Of a DNA stretch of 64,000 nucleotides, positions 44,135-53,302 are shown in pieces. The DNA is taken from the NCBI GenBank assembly GCA_016719535.1, contig JADJYX010000026.1, forward strand, positions 93,290 to 157,289, in the 5' to 3' direction. This stretch comes from Rubrivivax sp. (GTDB lineage: Bacteria > Pseudomonadota > Gammaproteobacteria > Burkholderiales > Burkholderiaceae_C). Both the position numbers and the translations under genes were made by a program. The notes beneath the pieces are model-generated. The model saw only the letters and a program-made list of their open reading frames with translations, was not told the origin of the DNA and did no database searches. How positions within the stretch are numbered: the first letter of the stretch is position 1; every line of letters begins with the position of its first letter.

Positions 44135-44546
44135 TTATCCCTGCCCCGGCGGCCCCTCGGGCGTGTCGGGGATGAACTCCAGGTCCATCGCCAGCATCTT
44201 CGCGCGCGTCGGCCCGTGCCAGCGCGGCACTGAAGGTCTCGTTCAGCGCCGCCACCACCGCCGGCGGTATGCCCTTGGGCGCCAGCGGCAGTTGCCCGAA
44301 GCTCGCCTCGAAGCCTGCGCTGCCCGCCTCGCTCATCGTCGGCAGTTTCATGGCCACGGGCGAACGCCCGGCCGCAGTGACCGCCAGGCCGATCAGCTTG
44401 CCGCGCTTGACATGCGCCACCGCCGTCGGCTTGGCCAGGAAGCCGCAGTGCACCGAGCCGCCGATCAGGTCCTGCAGGGCTGCAGCGGGCCCCTTGCAGG
44501 GGCGGATCTGGTCGATCGACTGACGCACGTCGGGGGTCAGGGGCAT
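44135..44546 (-). pseudogene. Bug-type (tripartite tricarboxylate transporter) receptor, C-terminal remnant
   Basis: The frame contains DLIGGSVHCGFLAKPTAVAHV, GKLIGLAVTAAGRSP and PTMSEAGSAGFEASFGQLPL, matching the second lobe of Bug solute receptors. The N-terminal lobe is missing. The last ~20 codons (KMLAMDLEFIPDTPEG) are in another frame after about 44215. It lies downstream of a VapC-type toxin gene, whose end abuts it. A fragment without function. Confidence 0.75.
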
Positions 44547-44553
44547 GGCATCC

Positions 44554-44967
44554 TTAGAGTTCAGCGCGCGGGATACCCGCGCCGGCCATGGCCTTCTCCA
44601 AGGCTTTGTCCAGCGTGGCCAGGGGCAAGGTGCGTCGCAGCGCGAGTTCCAGATAGGCGGCGTCGTAGGCACTCAGGCCATGGCGGGCGGCCAGCGCATC
44701 CAGCGTGGTCATCGCCACCGGCTCGCGGTCGACGCGCAGGCGAAGGGCCTGTGCATGAACCACCAGTTCCTGCCGCTTGGCCGCCGAGATGCGCCGGCGC
44801 CGCTGGGCGCTGAGCATCAAGTTGCCCACCTCCAGCAGCCACAGCGCCGGCACCCAGACCTCGCCCTCGGCCGTGGCCTGCAAGGCGGCCTCGGTGTAGG
44901 GCGTGGCTTCGTCAGGCAGGAACCAGGCGGCGCTGACAGATGCGTCCACGACGAGGGCGACGCTCAA
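44554..44967 (-). CDS. VapC-family PIN-domain toxin
   Basis: A 137-residue PIN ribonuclease. Acidic active-site residues are visible in LVVDASVSAAWFLPDE (Asp near residue 8), WLLEVGNLML (Glu near 45), and LSAYDAAYLELALRR (Asp pair near 100). These toxins cut tRNA or rRNA. The start TTG 44967 overlaps the antitoxin stop (TTGA), which supports the unusual codon and translational coupling. Confidence 0.9.
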   Translation of the reverse strand: MSVALVVDASVSAAWFLPDEATPYTEAALQATAEGEVWVPALWLLEVGNLMLSAQRRRRISAAKRQELVVHAQALRLRVDREPVAMTTLDALAARHGLSAYDAAYLELALRRTLPLATLDKALEKAMAGAGIPRAEL

Positions 44968-45206
44968 CGCCGGCCCTCGGCGATGAGGTCACGCGCCTTG
45001 AGACCGCCCAGGCTGACGCCCTGACGCGCGGCAAGCAGGCCAGCCACGGCGTCGCGCGCGGCGCTGGCGCTGTCTTGCCCAGTGGGCAAGGCCAGTTGCG
45101 CGACGACCTTCCCCCGGCGCGTGATGGCGATGACTTCGCCGCGCTGCACGCGCTCGATCAACTCCGACCGGCGGTTCTTGGCTTCGTACAGGGCGACTTC
45201 GGTCAT
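44964..45206 (-). CDS. Phd/YefM-family antitoxin
   Basis: An 80-residue protein beginning MTEVALYEAKNRRSELIERV, followed by GEVIAITRRGKVVAQLAL, the typical Phd/YefM DNA-binding fold (VAEAKNRLSELL and GEEVVITRHGKPVARL in relatives). The C-terminal half should wrap the VapC toxin encoded directly downstream. ATG 45206 was chosen over an upstream frame that adds 12 unrelated residues. Confidence 0.88.
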   Translation of the reverse strand: MTEVALYEAKNRRSELIERVQRGEVIAITRRGKVVAQLALPTGQDSASAARDAVAGLLAARQGVSLGGLKARDLIAEGRR

Positions 45207-45297
45207 GCGGGGTTCCTCGGTTGGCCCAGGTGCGCATTCCATCTGGCTAGCCAGCCAGATTCAAGCGCCGCCGGGCCTCGGTTGCAAGACCCTGGCC

Positions 45298-45714
45298 TCA
45301 GTGCCTGGAGTCGCCGAAACCCGGGCGGTCGGGCCGCCGGGGTTCGCGTGGCTCGCCTTCATCGGCCAAGCCACCGAACATGTGCTCGTTCAGGCTGCCG
45401 ATCACATCCGCCAGCCGCTCGGGGCGGCCGAAGACGCGCACGGCCTGCGCCAGGCCGCCGAGCTGCGAGAAGGGATGGAAGGCGAACTGGTCGAGCGAAA
45501 ACTCGGCGTCGGGGCCGGTGCAGTGGTCGGCATTCGCGCGGAACTGGTGAGCGTGAGGCGCGCTTCTCGATCGATCGAGGAGCAACTGGGCCTTCTCTCT
45601 CGCGGCGACCCGCACAAAGCAGGCCATCGTGGTGCCCAGCAAGGCGGCGGCCTTTGCCACGATGGCCTTCTCGTCGGCATCCATCTTGAGATCGAAACGA
45701 GCAGCGGTGCTCAT
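45298..45714 (-). CDS. DUF1778/TacA-like antitoxin with long C-terminus
   Basis: A 138-residue frame. The first 45 residues, STAARFDLKMDADEKAIVAK and ALLGTTMACFVRVAAREKAQ, are a ribbon-helix-helix of the DUF1778 (TacA) family that normally neutralises a GNAT acetyltransferase toxin. Around 45560 the frame seems disturbed (a duplicated GATC; the alternative frame gives REARLTLTS, a family motif), then the same frame continues QFRANADHC. The C-terminal ~75 residues are longer than usual. No GNAT toxin gene is adjacent, so it may be an orphan. Confidence 0.6.
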   Translation of the reverse strand: MSTAARFDLKMDADEKAIVAKAAALLGTTMACFVRVAAREKAQLLLDRSRSAPHAHQFRANADHCTGPDAEFSLDQFAFHPFSQLGGLAQAVRVFGRPERLADVIGSLNEHMFGGLADEGEPREPRRPDRPGFGDSRH

Positions 45715-46064
45715 GCGCAGCTCGAAACCAAGGGCCAGCGGTTTGGCCGACTTGAAAACAGTGACCGTCGCTTCAGCCCCGCAGCGACTTCCAGCGCCAC
45801 CTCCGGCGCCGAGGACACGATCTTGAGCAGCGCCGCCGCCGGACCCGTGGGGTTGCGCCGGTGCTGCTCCCAGTTCTGCAGCGTCTTCCCGCTCACCCGC
45901 ATGAGCTTGGCAAAGTCGCCTTGCGACAAACCCGTCTGCTCTCTCACGGCCTTGGCGTCCGGGGGCCGTCACCTCGAAACGCCGGGACGGTTTGGCACGC
46001 CCTTGGCGATGGCCTTGGCTTCCTCGAGGCTGCCCACAAGTTCTTCAAACAGCGTCTTGTCCAT
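45711..46064 (-). CDS. NadS/HigA-like HTH antitoxin (two compensating frameshifts)
   Basis: The start MDKTLFEELVGSLEEAKAIAKG (ATG 46064) and the later VREQTGLSQGDFAKLMRVSG / TLQNWEQHRRNPTGPAAALL are in the same frame and together form a NadS-type Xre antitoxin. The ~20 codons between are readable as KPSRRFEVTAPDAKA in another frame; a missing A near 46000 (CCAAACCG) and an extra C near 45965 (GGCCCCCGG) would repair it. The tail after EVALEV also looks shifted. It directly follows a toxin remnant. Operator binding by the HTH would autoregulate the pair. Confidence 0.7.
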
Positions 46065-46066
46065 GT

Positions 46067-46330
46067 TCAAAGCTCCTTGACCAGCTCGCGCAAGATGGCC
46101 GTCTCCTTGTCGCTCAGGTCGTCCTTCTTGGACTTCGGATAGACGACCAGCATGTAGATCTGCTGCCGGAGCTTTATCCATTCGTCGATATCCAGGCATC
46201 GCCGACGTGCATCCATGCCCGCACTTGCGGCTGCATCCCCCACGGCCATGACGGCCTTGTGGCACAGGTACCTTGTCCGGCGGGTGGTCAGGTGCGCCGC
46301 GCAGCCTTTCGGCACGATGCGGGTTGGCAC
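46067..46330 (-). pseudogene. RelE/HigB-like toxin, C-terminal remnant
   Basis: Only the last ~30 residues, QQIYMLVVYPKSKKDDLSDK and ETAILRELVKEL, match the end of toxins paired with NadS antitoxins. The upstream part of the frame (GMDARRRCLDIDEWIKLR and before) does not resemble the family. The 3' end is 2 bases from the antitoxin start, the normal order. The toxin has probably lost its N-terminal half. Confidence 0.65.
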
Positions 46331-46381
46331 TCACCGGCTGCGGTCGCACACCTGGGCGCCCTCGACTCGCTGCCCCACTGA

Positions 46382-46403
46382 ATGATAGCACTGGTGCTAT
46401 CAT
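46382..46403. promoter_or_regulatory. Perfect 22-bp palindrome, candidate operator
   Basis: ATGATAGCAC, TG, then the exact reverse complement GTGCTATCAT. It lies 5 bases before the start codon of the PIN toxin gene. Ribbon-helix-helix antitoxins usually repress their own operons through such sites. Confidence 0.7.
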
Positions 46404-46408
46404 TTCTC

Positions 46409-48972
46409 ATGGTCACGGTCGTGCTGGATACCAACGTGCTGGTCGCCGCGCTCTTGCGAGGCGGTGGCACTGGGCGAGCCGTACTGCGGGGCATGCCTGA
46501 AGGGCCAGTATCAGCCCGTGCTCGGGCCTGCATTGCTGGCCGAGTACGAAGACGTTCTGGGGCCGCTCCGGAGTCGTTCGCCGACTCCGTGCTGTCGACC
46601 AAGGAACGTGGCGAGGTGTTCGATGGTCTGATGAACCGCTGTCGCTGGGTCGAAGTGTTCTACGCTTGGCGGCCCAATCTGCCTGATTGCGTGAGGAGCG
46701 TGACCGTCCGTTCGGCCGACGCCGACGGGAGCGTGACCGAGCACGTGACGGACCGACGCACGGTGGCGCCGCCCAAAGGCGGCGGCCTCAGGCGCTGGTG
46801 TTGCGGAACACCGCGACGGCATAGCGCACGGCCTTGCCGGAGCGCCATGCCCAGCCCTGACATCGCTCGACCCAACCCCAGCGCCGCCGCTGAGGCCCGC
46901 GCGCAGCCCGCGGGCGTCGTCGCCAAGCCCTGGCCCCCCCCCACGGCCGGGGCCGAACCGACGAGGCCGGCTTGCGCCGCCGGCGCAGCGCCGCCGAGGC
47001 GGCGGTGCGAGCCCGCTCGCCGCGGCCGACTGCGCCGGCGCCCGCGAGCTGCTGGCGAGTCCGCGCCGCCCATGAGGGCCAGCCCTCCCAACCACCGCGA
47101 GCCCGCAAGGCCCGCCAAGCCCAGCCCGATGCGCCACACCGCCGCGCTGGCGAGAAGCCGTTCATCCACCCGGCGCGACCGGCCCGACGGCCCCGCGCCG
47201 GTCCGCGCCCAGGGGCTCCACCACCCTTTGCGCCACCGCCACCAACACGCCTGGCCCCGCGGGCGCGAGTTTACGGGGCGGCCGCAGCCGCCCGACACCG
47301 CCGCCGTCGCGACGCCGCCGCAGAGCCAAGCCACGAGACCGTGCGCGACCGCCCGCCACACGCCGCCCGATACCCCGCGCGCCCACGCGGACGGCCACCG
47401 CAACCCGGCACCACCCCGGCCCCCCACGACCGCCGCCACGCTGGCGCCCGCGAACCAGCGGCCCTCCAACGACGCGCCGCGCCAGCCTGTGCGCCTGCCC
47501 GCCTGACGCCGCGCCAGCGCACCGGCGGGCCACCAGACGGCACCACACCACTCGAGGCGACCACGCCAGCGCGCACCCGGGCTGGCTGAGGCACGCGTCA
47601 CCGACGCCTGGGAGGGCGGCACCCGGCCAACGCGTGGCAGCCAGCCCGCACCGCGCGCGCACCAGGGACGCGAGCCCGCGGCGCAGGCCACAGGACGCCC
47701 GAGCGGCTATCCACGGGGCACCGGCACGGCCCGAACACGGCCCGTCCCACTCTGCAGCGCTCCCCCCAGCACGGCACCGCAGCCTGGGCCTCACCAGGCC
47801 ACACTACGGCCCGGGCGGCTGGAGGCGGCCGCACGCTGGCCCTGGAGCCGCGCGGGCACCACCGCCAGCGACACCCGGCCAGGCGCGCCGTCCGCAGCGA
47901 CCCAGGGGTGGCCCCACACGCGGGGCGGCGAATTACCACCGACACCACCAGGCGCCGGGCACCGCCGACAGCACCGACCGCACGTGGATCCACCAGAGAT
48001 GAACCCCCGGCCCGCGCCCGGGGCATGGCCAGCGCCGTCGAAGAACAACTCCAGCACCGCCAGCACGCCTTGAGCTCGAGGAGCGGCTGGCCTATGGTCG
48101 ATCAGAGGTGCACCAGCCGCCGACACGCCAGCGGCGCGCGCGGGCGCGGCTAAGTACCCGCAGGCGCATCGAGGACGTGGCGCCCACCGGGCGCGGCCGA
48201 GCGGCCCGCATGAGCCGGCGCGCGCGCTGGGCGAGGACGGCAGGCAACCCATCACCGGCCACCGGTTGGCAGCGGCGCTCGCGCGGCGCAAAGCCCGCCG
48301 GCGCGGGCAACGGCGCGACCGCGCCCGGCTGCCCTGCGCCCCCCCGTTCACGCGCTCTGGCGGCGGGCGCACCGCTTCACGACGGGCGCTGCGCGCGGGC
48401 CACCCGGCCGACCTGATGGGGGCGACGCCGCGCAGGCACGCGCGCCACCACACACCAGCCACCCCTGGGCACGGCGCCGCGCGACGCGCCAGCCGATCCC
48501 GACCGGCGCCGCGCAGCCCCCGGCGTGAGGGCCGCCCGCAGCAGGCGGGCGCCACGCCAACGCCCCAGCCCTACCACGCGGCGCAGCCCCAGCCAGGCCC
48601 GGGCCGACGACGCCGGCGCACCATGGCCGATGGCCCCCCCACGCCCACCACACCCTGCCCACATCCACAGGACCCCACCACAGATGGAGACGCACCCCCC
48701 CGCCCACTCAGCCCCCATCCCCAGAGGCCGCCCCACCCCCCCCCAACCCCGCACCCAGCACCGACCCCCGCCTCCCAAATCATCGGTCACGTTCGCCGAA
48801 ATGCGCACCTGATGAGGCCGACAACCACCTGATCGAGTTGGCAGTGGCCGCACAGGCCGATGCCATCGTGACGCGCAATCTGCGGGATGTTGCGCGCGGC
48901 GAACTGAAGTTCCCGATGCTGCGGGTGTTGACGCCCGAGCAATGCCTGGAGGCCTTTCCATGTCCACCTTGA
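46409..48972 (+). pseudogene. PIN-family toxin gene interrupted by a 2.1-kb insertion
   Basis: The left part (46409-46688) begins MVTVVLDTNVLVAALLRGGG and ends CRWVEVFYAWRPNLPD. The right part (48814-48972) continues EADNHLIELAVAAQADAIVT and ends LRVLTPEQCLEAF. Joined they give a complete ~140-residue PIN protein of the putative toxin-component family. Inside the left part, ACLKGQYQPVLGPALLAEYE is in another frame between about 46490 and 46560, another compensating pair. The gene overlaps the antitoxin start, toxin first. Confidence 0.85.
46689..48807. mobile_element. 2.1-kb insertion with IS21-like ends and no recognisable genes
   Basis: The element is flanked by CCTGAT at 46683-46688 and 48808-48813. 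Its left end is TGCGTGAGGAGCGTGACCG and the reverse complement of its right end begins TGCGCATTTCGGCGAACG, then TGACCG; both share TGCG and CGTGACCG, like IS21-family termini. The interior has no istA/istB. It is extremely GC-rich with strong strand bias: in 48661-48720 the plus strand has 32 C, 9 G, 15 A and only 4 T. Open frames on both strands are Arg/Pro- or Gly/Trp/Val/Cys-rich and look like composition artefacts. Confidence 0.6.
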
Positions 48973-49175
48973 CGATTCGTTTGCCGGATGACAAGCACGA
49001 GCGCCTGAAGGCACTCGCGAAGTCGAACTCGATCAGCATCAACAAGCTGATGGACGAGTTGGCTACGGTGGCGCTCGCCAATTACGACGCCCGCGTGCGC
49101 TTCGAAACCCGCGCGGCGCGTGGCAACCCCAAGCGCGCACTGGCATTGCTTGACAAGGCGGATCGCGCCGAGTGA
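48960..49175 (+). CDS. Small ribbon-helix-helix-type antitoxin
   Basis: A 71-residue protein, MSTLTIRLPDDKHERLKALA then SNSISINKLMDELATVALAN, with the beta-strand/helix/helix pattern of CopG/HicB-like antitoxins. ATG 48960 overlaps the end of the split PIN gene, so the intact operon was toxin-antitoxin in that order. It is intact and may still be translated if a promoter from the insertion reads through. It probably bound the 22-bp palindrome upstream of the toxin. Confidence 0.8.
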   Translation: MSTLTIRLPDDKHERLKALAKSNSISINKLMDELATVALANYDARVRFETRAARGNPKRALALLDKADRAE

Positions 49176-49193
49176 GCCGAGGGGGCCCCTCGT

Positions 49194-50636
49194 CGTTTCG
49201 TGTGGAACCCAACAGTCAGAATCGCTGGTCGTCGTCGAGCCCGGTGGGCATGTGGGCAGGCTGCATTTGAGCCTGTCCACATGTCCACGGGGCGGCTGCC
49301 AGGAGCATGGAAATGAGCGTTGGAGTGGAGGCGCTGTTCACCAGCGCGTTGGGCCTGCAGCCACCGTGGGTGGTTGAGGATGTCAAGCTGGATGTGTCCA
49401 AGAAGCGCATCGACTTCGAGGTCAGCTGCTCCGGCGCGTTGCTGACCTGCCCGGCCTGCGGCACGGCCTCGCAACCGGTGCACGATCGGCTGCGCCGCAA
49501 GTGGCGGCACCTGGACTTCTTCCAGTTCGAGGCCTGGTTGCATGCCGACGTGCCGCGCGTGGCCTGCGGCAGTTGCGGCAAGACCACCCAGCTCGGCGTG
49601 CCCTGGGCGCGACCAGGCTCGGGCTTCACGGCCGCGTTCGAGGCCCTGGCGCTGGCCCCTGTGCCGCGAGCTGCCGGTGAGCCAGGCCGCAGCGCTGCTG
49701 CGCTGCAAGGACAAGCAGCTGTGGCGGCGTATCGAGTTCTACGTCGATCAGGCGCGCGCCGTGGAGAGCTTCCAGGGTGTGCAGATCGTGGGTATCGACG
49801 AGACCAGCCTGCGCCGTGGCCAGAACTACATCACCGTCGTGCACGACCTGGACGCCAAGCGGCTGCTGTTCGCCACCGAGGGTCGAGACCACCAGACGGT
49901 GGTGGACTTCGCGGCGGACCTCAAGGCCCACGGTGGCGACCCGGCTGAAGTGCGCCACGTCTGCATGGACATGAGCGCGGCCTACGCCAAGGGCGCGGCA
50001 CAGGCGATGCCGGCGGCGGCCATCAGCTACGACCGCTTCCACGTCATCGCCATGGCCATCCAGGCGATGGACGACGTGCGGCGCGAGGAGTTGCGCACCG
50101 AGCCCGAGGAGGTGGCCAAGGCGCTGCTGGGCGCGGATCCCAAGACGCGGCGCAACCTGCTGTGGGGGATGCGCAAGAACCCCAGCGGCTGGAGCGTGGC
50201 GCAGACCACCGCGATGCACTGGCTGCAGCGCTCGGCGCTGAAGAGCGCGCGGGCCTGGCGGCTGCGCATGGCGCTGCGCGAGGTCTACGCGCGAGCCCGC
50301 CAGCACAACAGCGCCGAGCAAGCGGCCAGCGATCTGATGGCCTGGACGAGCTGGGCCAGGCGCTGTCGGCTGGAGCCGTTCAAGAAGCTGGCCGCGACGA
50401 TCAAAGAACGCTTCGACGCGGTCGTGCGCGGCATGCTCGACCACCGCAGCAACGCCTTCGTCGAGTCGATGAACGGGCAGCTTCAGCAGGCCAAGCGGGC
50501 GGCACGCGGCTACCGCACGGCGAAGAACTTCATCGCCATCGCCTACTTGCGGCTGTCACGCCTGAAGAACCTGCCGGATCATCCGTTCAGCGCCGCCGCG
50601 ACCGTCAGATAAAGCTGTCGCGTTCCACACGAAACG
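49194..50636 (+). mobile_element. ISL3-family insertion sequence
   Basis: A 1443-bp element. The left end is CGTTTCGTGTGGAACCCAAC and the reverse complement of the right end is CGTTTCGTGTGGAACGCGAC; these 22-bp inverted repeats both end in ACAG. No target duplication is visible (CCCCTCGT on the left, GCATAGAG on the right), unlike a simple ISL3 insertion, so the flanks may have recombined or been lost. It separates the PIN antitoxin from a truncated excisionase-like gene. Confidence 0.85.
49313..50612 (+). CDS. ISL3-family transposase (frameshift near 49.66 kb)
   Basis: About 430 residues over two frames. The first has the zinc-binding region SGALLTCPACGTASQPVHDR and VPRVACGSCGKTTQLGVPWA. 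The frame changes within CTGGCCCCTGTGCCGCG at ~49660, and the second frame continues LPVSQAAALLRCKDKQLWRR, QIVGIDETSLRRGQNYITVV, VCMDMSAAYAKGAAQAMPAA and NAFVESMNGQLQQAKRAARG, which hold the DDE residues. AGGAG lies 7 bases before ATG 49313. One extra C in the C-run would explain the break. Confidence 0.88.
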
Positions 50637-50925
50637 GCATAGAGCCGCCGAGGGCATCGCCGTCACAGCCGAACCGATCCACGATGATCTGACGATCCAG
50701 GATACGGCGGATCTGCTGAAGATTTCGCGCCTACAGGTGATCAAGCTGATTGAGACCGGGGCTCTTCACGTCCATCGGACCGGCGAGCACAAGCGCGTGC
50801 GTCTCGCAGATCAGATGCGCTTCAAGGCCGTTCAGGATCGCGCAAGCAGCGAAGCGATGGCGGAACTGGCCAGGCAAGGGCAGGAACGAGCCTGTCCTGA
50901 ATTTTGTGTGCGAGGCATAGCATGA
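50637..50925 (+). pseudogene. Truncated excisionase-family antitoxin (5' end lost to ISL3)
   Basis: The frame reads DLTIQDTADLLKISRLQVIK, LIETGALHVHRTGEHKRVRL and FKAVQDRASSEAMAELARQG. It closely parallels the intact gene at 53866-54333 (ELTTQEAADMLNVSRPHLVK and later). The N-terminal ~80 residues are missing at the ISL3 end, and the C-terminus is replaced after GQERA by a sequence (TGTCCTGAATTTTGTGTG) resembling the end of another insertion sequence. No PIN partner follows. Confidence 0.75.
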
Positions 50926-50969
50926 CCAGACGGAGCATGTATGCCAAGCAGGAAGACGGCCGTCGACGC

Positions 50970-51586
50970 TGCTCGTCAGACTCGACGTCACGCAACCCTC
51001 GAGCTGGGCTGCCGCCGTGTAGGAGACGGTGAGCCGCTTCGGCCGGCTGGATCTGCTGGTGAACAACGCTGGCGTCACGTCGCCGACGCGCCGCCCCGTC
51101 GACGAGCTCTCGCCGGAGGAATGGCGCCGGGTGCATGCGGTGAACCTCGACGGCACCTTCTTCGGCATCCAGGCTGCGCTGCGGGTGATGAAGGGCTCGC
51201 CGCGCGGGGGGTCGATCGTGAACATCGACTCGATCTCCAGTTTCACGTCGATCGAGAACCACGAGGCCTACTCGACCAGCAAGAGCGCCGTGCGTGGGCT
51301 GACACGCCACGCGGCGCTGAGCTGCGCCAAGCTCGGGTACCGGGTGCGCGTCAATGCCGTGCATCCCGGCGTCGTCTGGACGCCTCTGTTCGCGCAGAAG
51401 TGGAGCGAAAGGTTCGGTTCGGAGGAGAAGGCCAGGGAATACCAGCGCAGTCTCACGCCATCGGGCGACGCGGTCGAGACGTCCGACATCGCCAGCGCGG
51501 TAGCGTTCCTGGGCTCCGACGACGCCCGCATGGTGACCGGAAGCGAACTTGTCGTGGATGCCGGCGCAACCTTGGAATTCGGTTGA
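50970..51586 (+). pseudogene. Short-chain dehydrogenase/reductase, N-terminally truncated with internal stop
   Basis: From about 50970 the frame reads RLDVTQPSSWAAAV, a TAG stop at about 51022, then ETVSRFGRLDLLVNNAGVTS, SIVNIDSISSFTSIENHEAY-STSK (catalytic Ser, Tyr, Lys) and a full C-terminus ending VVDAGATLEFG. The N-terminal Rossmann glycine motif is absent. The open part from 51029 is 185 residues. The upstream junction lies next to sequence that looks like an IS end, so an insertion or deletion removed the 5' part. Unlikely to be active without its NAD-binding start. Confidence 0.8.
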
Positions 51587-52006
51587 GTGGTTGTGTTCCA
51601 GCGTAAGGTGTCAGTCCACGGCCCGAAGAGAGCTGCGATGTGCGGCACCCATCGAGCCGCAGCGGGTGGCCGCCACCTCCAAGTGGAGGAATTTGGGCCG
51701 TTTCTGGCCCCGTCTCCCGTCAATTTCTCCTCCAAAATGGCGGGATTTCGTGGTCGACCGTGAAACGAGCTGAAAAGCAAAAGCCCCTGATTTCTTCAAT
51801 GAAATCAGGGCCTTGCGGGACGTCATGCGACGTCTTGGGACGGGCTCACATGTGCTCGATCACAACATGGAAACCGCGTCCAAGTACTTGTCGCACAACG
51901 TTCCGCGCCCTTGGAGGTCTGCTCGTTTCCCAATCCGTTTCCCACTGGAAACGAGCAGTCTCACGCCGGTTCAGAACGTCTCACGCCAGACCTCGACCGC
52001 TGAACT
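51587..52006. other. Intergenic stretch with terminator-like hairpin
   Basis: No supported gene. The base composition is less GC-rich than the surroundings. It holds a hairpin at 51785-51810 and short GACGTC and GGGACG motifs at 51818-51842. It adjoins the 3' end of the integrase gene. Confidence 0.5.
51785..51810. terminator. Bidirectional terminator-like hairpin
   Basis: CCCTGATTTC, loop TTCAAT, then GAAATCAGGG: a perfect 10-bp stem. A-rich sequence precedes it, but there is no long T run on the plus strand. Similar hairpins often lie at island borders and behind integrases. Confidence 0.55.
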
Positions 52007-53302
52007 CTAGCAGTTGGCCGGTTCTCTCTGCGTGCACGCGACGCTGCTCCCGGCGCTTGGCAACTGCCGCCCGTGCACTTCGGCCAAGTGATGGATCTGG
52101 TCCGCCAGGTACTGCAGCGCCCTCCTCCGCTCATCCGTCAGTTCGTGATGGTGGTACGCGGCCGCCGTGGGGTTGCGCTCCTTGTGGGCCAACAGCAGTT
52201 CGACCACGTCGCGACTGAAGCCGTGCTCACGCAGCAGCGTTGCGCCAGTCGCGCGCAGGCCGTGCGGAGCGAAGTCGTCGACGCCGAAGTCGAGCCGCTT
52301 GAAGAGGTGGTTCAACGTAACGTCCGCAATCGGAACCGAACGCCGGCACAGCGATGGGAAGACGTAGCCCTCGGCCATGCCGGTGACCTCTTGCAGCAGT
52401 TGCAGCAGCTCGACCGCCTGGCGCGGCAGGTACACACGGTGAGGACGCTTCATCTTCATGCGCACGGCCGGAATCTCCCAGACGGCTCGCTCGAGGTCGA
52501 ACTCAGCCCACTGGGCACGCAGGACCTCGGACTTGCGGCACATGCTGTAGGCGAGCAACTTCGCCGCAGCGATCGTGACGAAGCGAGCGCCCTGCTTCTC
52601 GATGGCACACCAGAACGCGCCAAGTTCTGACTCCCGAAGGTATCGATAGTGCTTTGCTGGCGGCACCTGCACCATGCCGCGCAGCGGCAGCGCCGGGTTG
52701 ACTTCGACGATGAGCTTCTGGATCGCGTAGTTGTAGATCTGCTGGACGATCACCCGCACGCCCTCGGCGGTATTCGGCGCCAGGGTCAACGGCTCGATGA
52801 CACGAAGCACGTCCACCGGCCGCGCGCTCCCGAGCGGCTTCGTACCGATCAACGGCCAGACGAAGCGCTCCAGTCTCGACGAGATCTGCGCGCGGTAGGT
52901 CGCCGATCTCGTCGTCATGCGTTCCTCAACCCAGCGTTTCGAGAACGCTTCGAAATCGTCGGCGCGACGCCTGAACATCGACGACAGATCGCGTCGCTCG
53001 CTTACCTGTTGCCGTCGGGCGACGGCAGGGTCGAGTCCCCGCTCGAGCATCGAGCGGTAGCGCTGATGCTGGTCCCGCGCATCTGCAATCCCGATCTCGG
53101 GAAACGTGCCGATGCCCACGTCGCACCGCACGCCGGCGTAGCGGTACTGATAGCGCCAGGATTTGGTGCCACCGGGTGACACGACCAGGTGCAGGCCTGC
53201 GCCGTCGGTCAGCTTGTAGGGTCTCGTCCTGGGCAGGGCATTGGTGATCTGGATGGGGGTCAGTGCGTAGTTCTGGTGTCGCATCGGTGAACGGTCGATC
53301 AT
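52007..53302 (-). CDS. P4-type tyrosine integrase (DUF4102 family)
   Basis: A 431-residue integrase. The N-terminal arm-binding domain reads ITNALPRTRPYKLTDGAGLH and LVVSPGGTKSWRYQYRYAG, typical of P4-like integrases. The catalytic domain shows Arg in YSMCRKSEVLRAQW, HxxR in FAPHGLRATGATLLREHG and the His/Tyr region LAHKERNPTAAAYHHHE. ATG 53302 was chosen; TTG 53335 and ATG 53284 are alternatives. Such enzymes mobilise genomic islands, often at tRNA genes, but no tRNA is visible here. Confidence 0.9.
   Translation of the reverse strand: MIDRSPMRHQNYALTPIQITNALPRTRPYKLTDGAGLHLVVSPGGTKSWRYQYRYAGVRCDVGIGTFPEIGIADARDQHQRYRSMLERGLDPAVARRQQVSERRDLSSMFRRRADDFEAFSKRWVEERMTTRSATYRAQISSRLERFVWPLIGTKPLGSARPVDVLRVIEPLTLAPNTAEGVRVIVQQIYNYAIQKLIVEVNPALPLRGMVQVPPAKHYRYLRESELGAFWCAIEKQGARFVTIAAAKLLAYSMCRKSEVLRAQWAEFDLERAVWEIPAVRMKMKRPHRVYLPRQAVELLQLLQEVTGMAEGYVFPSLCRRSVPIADVTLNHLFKRLDFGVDDFAPHGLRATGATLLREHGFSRDVVELLLAHKERNPTAAAYHHHELTDERRRALQYLADQIHHLAEVHGRQLPSAGSSVACTQREPANC

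Noticed and set aside
46660..47691. Long minus-strand frame inside the skewed element
   Set aside because: Composition (Gly, Arg, Trp, Ala) follows the base bias; no domain, and frames on both strands are equally long.
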